From Xanthobacteraceae bacterium (GTDB taxonomy: Bacteria; Pseudomonadota; Alphaproteobacteria; Rhizobiales; Xanthobacteraceae): DNA of 32,879 bases. Below are positions 27,123 to 32,879 of the stretch, one piece after another. The notes below the pieces were generated by a model. It made no database searches, was not told the DNA's origin, and saw nothing but the letters and a program-made list of their open reading frames with translations. Position 1 is the stretch's first letter, and each line of letters starts with the position of its first letter. Position numbers and translations under genes: made by a program. The stretch lies in contig JASHRR010001210.1 of assembly GCA_030037185.1 (NCBI GenBank), positions 1-32,879 of the forward strand, written 5' to 3'.

Positions 27123-27128
27123 GTTCTG

Positions 27129-27860
27129 ATGCCTGACATGGGGGCACATTTGTCTGACCAGGAGATGCAGCATCGCCACGACAGGGATGAGGTGCCACGG
27201 CGCGGTCTCATGCTCGTGCTGTCATCGCCGTCGGGAGCGGGCAAGACAACGCTGTCGCGGATGCTGCTGGAACGCGATTCCATAGTCGTGCTGTCGATCT
27301 CGGTGACGACGCGCAAGCCGCGGCCGGGCGAGGTGGAGGGCCGGGACTATCAGTTCATTGATGCAAGGACGTTCGACGCCATGGTGGTGCGCGGCGACCT
27401 TCTCGAATGGGCCGAGGTGTTCGGGGAGCGGTATGGCACGCCGCGTCAACCGGTCGAGCGCGCCCTGGCGATGGGACGTGATGTACTGTTCGACATCGAC
27501 TGGCAAGGCACGCAGCAACTGCGTGAAAAGGGCCGCGACGACCTGGTCAGCGTTTTCGTGCTGCCGCCGTCGATTGCGGACCTTGAAAGGCGCCTGCGCA
27601 CCCGCGCCCAGGATGCCGACAACGTTATCCGCGCCCGCATGTCTAAGGCTGCCAATGAGATGAGCCATTGGGCGGAATACGACTATGTGGTGATCAATCG
27701 CGATGTGTCGCGCGCCTTCGACGACGTCTGCGCGATTCTTGCCGCCGAGCGCCTGAAGCGCGATCGTCAGACCGGGCTCTCGGGCTTCGTCCGGGCGCTG
27801 CAGGCCGGATGGGCCGAGCTCGTATGCCCGGGCGAAAGTTCTGACCCCGCCGAGTCTTAA
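27129..27860 (+). CDS. gmk: Guanylate kinase
   Basis: The enzyme phosphorylates GMP to GDP. The core begins near residue 26 (G-L-M-L-V-L-S-S-P-S-G-A-G-K39-T, P-loop), followed by S-V-T-T-R-K-P-R-P-G-E (GMP binding), G-R-D-Y-Q-F-I and L-F-D-I-D-W-Q-G. The 243-residue reading from ATG 27129 has about 20 extra N-terminal residues and a C-terminal extension after residue 215. ATG 27138 is an alternative start; ATG 27165 abuts an AGGAG without spacing and is less likely. No strong ribosome site is seen, and the inverted repeat just before may matter. Confidence 0.96.
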   Translation: MPDMGAHLSDQEMQHRHDRDEVPRRGLMLVLSSPSGAGKTTLSRMLLERDSIVVLSISVTTRKPRPGEVEGRDYQFIDARTFDAMVVRGDLLEWAEVFGERYGTPRQPVERALAMGRDVLFDIDWQGTQQLREKGRDDLVSVFVLPPSIADLERRLRTRAQDADNVIRARMSKAANEMSHWAEYDYVVINRDVSRAFDDVCAILAAERLKRDRQTGLSGFVRALQAGWAELVCPGESSDPAES

Positions 27861-28352
27861 CCTGTGTTTGCGGCATCGCGATCCGGCGCGGCGAGTGAGG
27901 ACCATGCCAAGATTACCCAAGTTGGGTTAGCTGGTGATCCGCTAACCGCTCTGGAACGGGCATTGCGTCCCCGGATGGTGGTGGCGACAAGGCCGGGGAA
28001 CCTGCGGCCGGGCGGCTCGCGGTTTTGCCGCGCTCGGGAGGTTGCGGGCCGTCTTATACCGGAGTAAAGCTGCGCGGTTGTTTCGATGTCTTGCCAGAAG
28101 CCGTCGGACTGGTTCTCGATCCTCGGTGGCAAAAACTCCTCCGCCGCGGCAACTCCTGCGCCAACAAGGACTTGCGTGCCAGGATCGATAACTTCATCAC
28201 CTGCTTCAACGCGACCATGGCAAAGCCCTTCCGTTAGACATGGCGGCAAAACCCCTAACTGGGTGAGCATTTGAGTCCGACAACTGCGCTCTGATGTATT
28301 AGTGTGCTGCAACCCGGAGGGCGCCGACGCGTTCCCTCAAAGGAGGCGTGCC
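27861..28352. other. Intergenic region, 492 bases, with decayed transposase fragment
   Basis: After gmk no intact gene is seen until 28353. The right part (28107-28258) holds the IS630-type remnant listed separately. A minus-strand frame is open from 28312 to 27857 but lies antisense to that remnant and matches nothing I know. The stretch marks a junction of core and accessory DNA. Confidence 0.55.
28107..28258 (+). pseudogene. IS630-family transposase C-terminal remnant
   Basis: In one frame 28107-28124 reads D-W-F-S-I-L, and after a frameshift 28136 onward reads L-L-R-R-G-N, then D-L-R-A-R-I-D-N-F-I and A-K-P-F-R. A TAG (28235-28237) stands where the family has Trp, followed by T-W. This order (N/D-W-F-S-I-L, L-x-R-G, L-x-x-R-I-x-x-F-I, A-K-P-F-x-W-T) is the end of IS630-type DDE transposases. 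The catalytic Asp residues and the N-terminal part are absent, and no terminal repeats are visible, so it is dead. The match is from memory of the family and rests on about 45 codons. Confidence 0.6.
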
Positions 28353-28934
28353 ATGGTGACCAATCCGTCCGATATCGATCGTTTCGAGCGCAGGGCTATG
28401 GGGGCGCTGCGCGCCGGTTGGCGCTTCTTGCTAATCGAAGGCATTATTCTTCTCGTGCTTGGCGCCGCAGCTATCATCGTTCCGCCGATTGCCACCTTTG
28501 CGGTCGCAATCATCTTGGGTTGGTTATTTCTGATCAGCGGGATCGTCGGTTTCGTCATGACCTTCATGATGCGGCACGCACCCGGCTTCTGGTGGTCGCT
28601 GTTCTCCGCCGTCGTCGCGATCGCCGCCGGCCTTGCGCTGCTCGGATCGCCGGCCACCGGAGTGCTATCGCTGACGTTGCTCCTGATCGCATTTTTCGTC
28701 CTGGAGGGCATCGCCACCATCATGTATGCGCTCGATCACAAGCGCGAGCTGTCGGGGCGATGGGGTCTGCTGCTGGCGAGCGGGATTGTCGACCTCGTGC
28801 TCGCCGCCATCATCATGGCGGGCCTGCCGGGCACTGCCGCCTGGGCGATCGGGCTTTTGGTCGGCATCAACATGCTGTTCGGCGGTGCTGCGTTGATCGG
28901 GCTCGCATTGCACGCCCGTCACCTTGCCGCGTGA
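28353..28934 (+). CDS. HdeD family membrane protein
   Basis: ATG 28353 follows AAAGGAGG. The 193-residue product has six membrane segments (about 24-44, 48-70, 79-98, 102-125, 137-157, 163-188), each pair joined by short loops, with W-W-S-L-F and L-V-L-G-A-A repeated patterns typical of the HdeD (DUF308) family. E. coli HdeD is linked to acid resistance at high cell density; the mechanism is unknown and most homologues are untested. No HdeA/B is nearby. It stands alone between the transposase remnant and a convergent alcohol dehydrogenase. Confidence 0.9.
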   Translation: MVTNPSDIDRFERRAMGALRAGWRFLLIEGIILLVLGAAAIIVPPIATFAVAIILGWLFLISGIVGFVMTFMMRHAPGFWWSLFSAVVAIAAGLALLGSPATGVLSLTLLLIAFFVLEGIATIMYALDHKRELSGRWGLLLASGIVDLVLAAIIMAGLPGTAAWAIGLLVGINMLFGGAALIGLALHARHLAA

Positions 28935-28961
28935 GCTCGCCCTTGCTGGTTTGCGGCGCAG

Positions 28962-28976
28962 CCCGGGTTATCCGGG
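28962..28976. terminator. Short hairpin between convergent genes
   Basis: CCCGG-GTTAT-CCGGG lies 28 bases after the HdeD gene and 50 bases beyond the dehydrogenase stop. Its place between convergent genes suits a bidirectional terminator, but the stem is only 5 bp and there is no T-run. Confidence 0.3.
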
Positions 28977-29025
28977 AATACCTTGCCGACACGTCAAGTC
29001 CGGTTTCGCTGGCGCTTAAGCCGGG

Positions 29026-30096
29026 CTAGGAGGACGCCAATGAGGGGCCCAGCACCACCCGCCCGACGACGTGGCCAGCGCGCAAGTCATTTAGCGCAGC
29101 CTGGGCTTCGGCAAGCGGGCGCTCTGCGATTGGAATCGCGGGGGCATGGCCGGCGCGGGCGAGCGCCATTAGTTCTTCGGCCTCGGCGAGCGTCCCGGTG
29201 AGTAGGCCCTCGATGGTCATGGCGCGCAGGACGAACATCGCGACGGGCGTCCCGAAGCCGCCGCCGATGAGCCCTGTAACCACGACCTTGCCGCCTTTGG
29301 CGAGCACGCCCGTGGCGAAAGCAAGCGAGGACTCCGAGCCGACGAAGTCGCACGCCGCATGCACGCCGCCGCTCGTCGCAATTACGGCCTTGCGGGCGGT
29401 CGGATCGGCCGGGTCGAACGCCGCAGCGGCGCCCGCCCGCAGTGCGGCCTGGCGCTTGCCGGCGTCGATGTCGGCGACCAGCGGCGCCGTCGCGAACAGG
29501 GTGCGGGCAAGCGATATGCCCATCATGCCAACGCCGCCGAGGCCGACCAGCAGCACCGGGCCACGCATCGCGTGAGCCTTGAGCCGCTTGAGACCCGCAT
29601 AGGCGGTGAGGCCAGAACACATCAGCATGCCGGCGAGCGCTGGCGCCAGCGGCGCGTAGTCGAGAAGATAGCGCTCATGCGGCACCAGCACGTGGCTTGC
29701 AAACCCGCCGTCGGCCGCAATGCCGAGGTGACGCGGGGCCGCGCATAGATTCTCCTCGCCCCGCTGGCAAGCCGGGCAGCAGCCGCAGCCGATCCATGGG
29801 TAGACCGCGACCTTGCGCCCCGGCACGGCCGCGGCATCCGCGCCGGCGCTTTCGATCACGCCGGCGATCTCATGGCCGAGCGTGAACGGCAAGGTGCGGC
29901 CCGATGTGATGTCGAGCTTTTTGCCGCCGTCCAGCCTGAAGTACCCATCCTGCATGTGCAGGTCGGAGTGGCAGACGCCGCACCGCTCGATGCGCACCAG
30001 CACTTCGGAGCGCTGCGGCTGAGGGCAGTCGACGACGGTGTCGACCAGCGGCGCCCCGTAGGCGAGAAGGGATTGGCGGCGAAGCTTGGTCGTCAT
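29026..30096 (-). CDS. Zinc-dependent alcohol dehydrogenase family protein
   Basis: ATG 30096 opens M-T-T-K-L-R-R-Q-S-L; the frame is open to 30381 but the extra part has no protein character. The 356-residue medium-chain dehydrogenase has catalytic zinc ligands Cys39 (C-G-V-C-H-S-D), His75 (G-H-E) and Cys160 (L-M-C-S-G), and the structural zinc set Cys104, Cys107, Cys110 and Cys118. The Rossmann motif G-L-G-G-V-G-M-M-G near 190 is followed by V-A-D-I-D, whose Asp favours NAD over NADP. Substrate is probably a primary or aromatic alcohol, but cannot be fixed. It is an accessory gene between HdeD and rsmA, on the strand of rsmA but 700 bases from it. Confidence 0.92.
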   Translation of the reverse strand: MTTKLRRQSLLAYGAPLVDTVVDCPQPQRSEVLVRIERCGVCHSDLHMQDGYFRLDGGKKLDITSGRTLPFTLGHEIAGVIESAGADAAAVPGRKVAVYPWIGCGCCPACQRGEENLCAAPRHLGIAADGGFASHVLVPHERYLLDYAPLAPALAGMLMCSGLTAYAGLKRLKAHAMRGPVLLVGLGGVGMMGISLARTLFATAPLVADIDAGKRQAALRAGAAAAFDPADPTARKAVIATSGGVHAACDFVGSESSLAFATGVLAKGGKVVVTGLIGGGFGTPVAMFVLRAMTIEGLLTGTLAEAEELMALARAGHAPAIPIAERPLAEAQAALNDLRAGHVVGRVVLGPSLASS

Positions 30097-30814
30097 GCTA
30101 TTGCTACCGCAGCGATCTGGCTTCCCGACAACGGGAAATTGGAGAATAACCCGAAAAAAATAGCGGAAATCCGCATCACTCGCCACGCTCCCGCGATCCT
30201 TCTCGCCACATTGTCCGGCTCGTGTGCGGATACCTTTGCGGCAGGGACGTAAAATGGCTACCTGCTGCCGACGCGGTGAGCGTTCGGGCCTGCCCAAACC
30301 GGCTTTCTCGGCGGCGATTATCATTGTCATGGCGGGCAAACCCAAACCGTACCGCTTGGCTCGCGGCATGATCGCGCACAACGCCCGTGAGGGTGCTTCG
30401 TGAATTCGCCTGTTGCTCGATGCGGATTGTTCTTGGGCGCTGGTCGAACCAAAGAGATTGAGCGCCGAAATTCGAAAGACTGTTGGAAAAATCGCGATAA
30501 TCAGGTTCCGTTCGGTGCCGCATCCACGAGATGTCGATCAAGGCTGCGCTGGGCCTGCGCTGATTTCCAACTGGCGCCGGCCGTCGAGAGGCCGCCTCGA
30601 CCCGGATTGGTGGCATCCCGTACGGGTGCGCGGCGGCGCCAAAGGCCGCCGCGCTTCTAAAACCGTCACCGCGGTGGCTTCGATCATCTCGGCATGGCGC
30701 AGGACCCTGCCGCGCGCTAGACCGCAGACGCGCAGGCGCGCCTGTTCGCAGCTGGTCATCTGGATTTAATTGTTGTCGTCACGTCGCGGGTGCACTCAGC
30801 CATTTTGACGGATT
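30097..30814. other. Intergenic region, 718 bases, no gene seen
   Basis: This is the longest gap in the window, between rsmA (end 30815) and the dehydrogenase start. A plus-strand frame at 30413-30769 and shorter minus-strand frames are open, but none has a ribosome site or known relatives. The one clear structure is the hairpin at 30628-30654. Upstream of the dehydrogenase an AT-rich patch near 30150-30165 could be promoter DNA. Confidence 0.45.
30628..30654 (-). terminator. Strong GC-rich hairpin downstream of rsmA
   Basis: GCGCGGCGGC (30628-30637) and GCCGCCGCGC (30645-30654) form a perfect 10-bp stem with a 7-base loop. It lies about 160 bases past the rsmA stop. Read on the minus strand it is not followed by a T-run, so it may be a Rho-assisted stop or a repeat rather than a classical terminator. 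Confidence 0.4.
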
Positions 30815-31939
30815 TCAGCCGCGCTGTTGGGCATCACTCGACATGAACTCGCCAACCGCGTTCGTCAGCGCGACAAATCCCGCCACGGGAACCTCCTCCG
30901 CCCGCGCGGCCGGATCGATGCCGGCCGCCGCGAGGATCGGCTGGGGGTCGGCGGTGAGCGTGCGCAGGCTCTGCCGCAGCATCTTGCGCCGGTGCCCGAA
31001 GGCTGCGGCGGTGACGCGCTCCAGCAGCTTGCGGGAGCAGGGGAGGGGGGTTGCACGAGGGACAAGCCGCACGACCGACGAGGTCACCTTGGGCGGCGGC
31101 ACGAAGGCCGAGGGCGCGACGTCGAACATGATCTTTGCCTCAGTACGCCATCCCGCCAGCACCGCGAGGCGGCCGTATTGCTTGGCGCCGGGCACAGCCA
31201 CGATGCGCTCGGCGACCTCGCGCTGAAACATCAGGACCAGCGAATCGTACCATGGCGGCCACGGTTCGATGCCAAGCCAGCGCACCAGCAGCGCGGTTGC
31301 GATGTTGTAGGGAAGGTTCGCGATGACGCGCGCCGCAGTTATATTGCCGCCGGCTCGATGTTGCATTGAGTCGGTTGGGAACATGGCCGTAGCCGCAGAC
31401 TCCTCCCCTCGCCCAACTGAAGTCCGATGTTGCCGATTTCGCTCAGTGGCCGAACCCTCCGCCCGACCGAAATCGGCCGTCGCCGATTTCGGCCGTTCCG
31501 ATTGATCGGCCGAAACAGCCCCAAGCGTGCCTTCTCCCGCAAGCGGGGGAGGGCAGCGAGCATGGCAGGGAGCCACAAGGGAGGTGGCAACAGGGGGGAT
31601 CGGCGCACGGTTCCAGTCAATCTCGAGCGCGTCCGCCTCGACCGCCGTCAGCCTTTCTGGATAATGCGCGGCAATCTCCGCCAGCGCCGCGATGGCGCGG
31701 CTGTCGCGTTCGATCGCGATCACGTGGTGCGCGCCGTTCGCGAGCAAGGCGCGCGTGAGCCCGCCCGGCCCAGGCCCGATCTCCACGACCGTGACGCCCT
31801 TAACCGCGCCGCCCGCCCGCGCAATGCGCGCCGTCAGATTGAGGTCGAGGAGGAAATTCTGTCCAAGCGATTTCTTCGCTGACAGGCCGTGGCGCCGGAT
31901 CGTTTCACGCAGCGGCGGCAGCTCGTCGATCGCCGTCAT
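30815..31939 (-). CDS. rsmA: 16S rRNA (adenine(1518)-N(6)/adenine(1519)-N(6))-dimethyltransferase RsmA with large in-frame insertion
   Basis: RsmA (KsgA) dimethylates two adjacent adenines near the 3' end of 16S rRNA late in 30S assembly. ATG 31939 gives [14 protein letters not shown]; upstream codons are leader. Motifs present are [10 protein letters not shown] (23-32), the SAM motif [10 protein letters not shown] (51-60), I-E-R-D (76-79), A-D-A-L (102-105), catalytic N208-L-P-Y211, and [10 protein letters not shown] further on. Length is 374 residues against about 285 in relatives. The excess is an insertion at about 115-203, between A-D-A-L-E-I-D and the N-L-P-Y motif, coded by palindromic repeat DNA and without stop codons. 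The flanking enzyme is intact, so it probably works with the insert as a surface loop. Confidence 0.96.
   Translation of the reverse strand: MTAIDELPPLRETIRRHGLSAKKSLGQNFLLDLNLTARIARAGGAVKGVTVVEIGPGPGGLTRALLANGAHHVIAIERDSRAIAALAEIAAHYPERLTAVEADALEIDWNRAPIPPVATSLVAPCHARCPPPLAGEGTLGAVSADQSERPKSATADFGRAEGSATERNRQHRTSVGRGEESAATAMFPTDSMQHRAGGNITAARVIANLPYNIATALLVRWLGIEPWPPWYDSLVLMFQREVAERIVAVPGAKQYGRLAVLAGWRTEAKIMFDVAPSAFVPPPKVTSSVVRLVPRATPLPCSRKLLERVTAAAFGHRRKMLRQSLRTLTADPQPILAAAGIDPAARAEEVPVAGFVALTNAVGEFMSSDAQQRG
31331..31597 (-). repeat. Palindromic repeat element inserted in frame within rsmA
   Basis: The segment contains a perfect 11-bp inverted repeat, CCGAAATCGGC (31467-31477) / GCCGATTTCGG (31482-31492), plus a further copy of GCCGATTTCG at 31432-31441. 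A second hairpin, CCCGC-AA-GCGGG (31536-31547), sits in a G-rich stretch with CTCCCC-type sequence at the far end (31402-31408). Translated in the rsmA frame it gives a hydrophilic segment (P-P-L-A-G-E-G ... G-R-G-E-E-S-A-A-T). The borders are estimated from where RsmA similarity stops and restarts and may be off by ten or so codons. Confidence 0.75.
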
Positions 31940-32519
31940 GTGGCAACCAAAGTGTCCATCGCGGGTCCACGCAGGTGAAAGTTGTGCCGATAGGATCGTC
32001 AAATTTGCATTGATGTGTCCTGATGTCCATCTCGCTCGCAGTGACTCTCTGGCGGACACCGCACGTGCTGCGTCGCAACAACTTACGCCTGCGGAACCGG
32101 GCTTTTCGCAACATATCTAGGCGAGCGACGGATGCGAGGAAACCAATCGCAAGCGGGCCTCATGACGCGGGCCGGCTAGCCGGAATTCCCGCGGTCGGCA
32201 GTTGTTCCAGTCCGTCAGGTTGCCGCGGCGGTAGACCGTTCGTTCGGCTCGCCCGGGGCACATCATCGTACGAGCTCTGCCAACCCTTAGGGGCAGGTCC
32301 AGCATCTTCTGTGGAAAGCGTTTATCCACGCAGCCTTGCGGGCAAAGACGCCAATTAGAAGGGCGCCCCGCAGGGTTTACTCGGCATGCGCGTCCTTGGG
32401 GCCGCGACAGGAACTCGAAGCCAGCCGCGAAGGCGCCGCGGATCGCTGGAGGGACGCTCGCCCCAATCGGATCCGCGTCGTTAGAGTTGGTATTTGGAAC
32501 AGATGCCCAACAATCGGAT
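31940..32519. other. Intergenic region, 580 bases, between pdxA and rsmA
   Basis: These genes are usually adjacent or overlapping, so the gap is unusual. Both strands have open frames up to about 110 codons with no recognisable product. The only notable sequence is a pair of DnaA-box-like sites in inverted order near 32310-32330 (TTATCCACG at 32322-32330, and TGTGGAAAG opposite). I see no transposase remnant. Confidence 0.45.
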
Positions 32520-32879
32520 TTAGCCGGCCGTTCCTATCGTCTGCGGTGATGTGGCAACCGCAACATCCTCGCAGGCAGACAGCCTCGCGGCGAGGCGCAG
32601 GGCTGCGATCAGGCTGGAGGGATCGGCCCTGTCGGTGCCGGCGATATCGAACGCCGTACCGTGGTCGGGCGATGTTCGCACGAACGGAAGGCCGAGCGTG
32701 AGATTGACGGCATGGTGGAACGCGAGCGTCTTGATCGGGATCAGCGCCTGATCGTGATACATGCAAAGCGCGGCGTCGTAGGTCGCGCGTGCCGCCGGGT
32801 GAAACAAAGTGTCCGCCGGCAGTGGTCCGCGCGCCGCGATGCCAAGCCGTTTGAGCATTTCTACCGCCGGCCGCACGAT
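32520..32879 (-). CDS. pdxA: 4-hydroxythreonine-4-phosphate dehydrogenase PdxA (3' part; 5' end outside window)
   Basis: The last 119 codons are present. PdxA oxidises 4-phosphohydroxy-L-threonine in the vitamin B6 pathway. The fragment has G-P-L-P-A-D-T-L-F near its start, [11 protein letters not shown] with the metal-binding His, and the signature [20 protein letters not shown], which also holds a metal-binding His. The stop is TAA at 32520-32522. Neighbouring rsmA on the same strand matches the common pdxA-rsmA order, although 580 bases separate them. Confidence 0.97.
   Translation of the reverse strand: MVRPAVEMLKRLGIAARGPLPADTLFHPAARATYDAALCMYHDQALIPIKTLAFHHAVNLTLGLPFVRTSPDHGTAFDIAGTDRADPSSLIAALRLAARLSACEDVAVATSPQTIGTAG

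Noticed and set aside
27857..28312. A 151-codon minus-strand frame after gmk
   Set aside because: It lies antisense to the transposase remnant and has no known relatives.
32310..32330. DnaA-box-like pair as a possible replication origin
   Set aside because: There are only two imperfect boxes, no AT-rich unwinding region and no dnaA or hemE nearby, so an origin is not supported.

Overview
The window is GC-rich chromosomal DNA from an alphaproteobacterium of the order Hyphomicrobiales, most likely close to Bradyrhizobium, Rhodopseudomonas or Pseudolabrys. The main reason is gene order. A divergent core block runs rpsF-rpsR-DUF2232-rplI-dnaB-alr on the minus strand and fabD-fabG-acpP-fabF-mltG-yicC-gmk on the plus strand, with rsmA and pdxA beyond it. 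GC-rich palindromes between genes, and tailed forms of S6 and L9, fit the same group. The genus is an inference and was not tested.

Positions 1-9000 are accessory DNA. Two minus-strand genes come first: a TRAP-type periplasmic binding protein (cut by the window edge) and a DpgC-like member of the crotonase superfamily, related to cofactor-free acyl-CoA dioxygenases. Facing them is a run of five plus-strand genes whose products all carry signal peptides. Three belong to one poorly described secreted family (shared G-x-S-x-G-x-W motif). One fuses a carboxypeptidase-regulatory-like domain, a c-type haem site and a Vgb-like beta-propeller. The last is a beta-lactamase-fold serine hydrolase. Together they could form an envelope system that takes up or processes an organic (perhaps aromatic) compound. 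That idea rests on neighbourhood alone.

Positions 9400-20450 hold the ribosomal and replication core: alanine racemase, DnaB, L9, a DUF2232 membrane protein, S18 and S6. It is interrupted by a divergent gamma-glutamyltransferase-family enzyme (between dnaB and alr), a cyclopropane fatty acid synthase and a small c-type cytochrome with a long low-complexity tail (between rplI and dnaB). Positions 20940-27860 hold the fatty-acid synthesis genes, the MltG murein transglycosylase, YicC and guanylate kinase, all on the plus strand.

Positions 27860-30810 are again accessory: a decayed IS630-type transposase fragment, an HdeD-family membrane protein and a zinc alcohol dehydrogenase. The window ends with rsmA, which carries an in-frame insertion of about 85-90 residues made from palindromic repeat DNA, and with the 3' part of pdxA. 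I saw no tRNA, rRNA, CRISPR array or complete insertion sequence.
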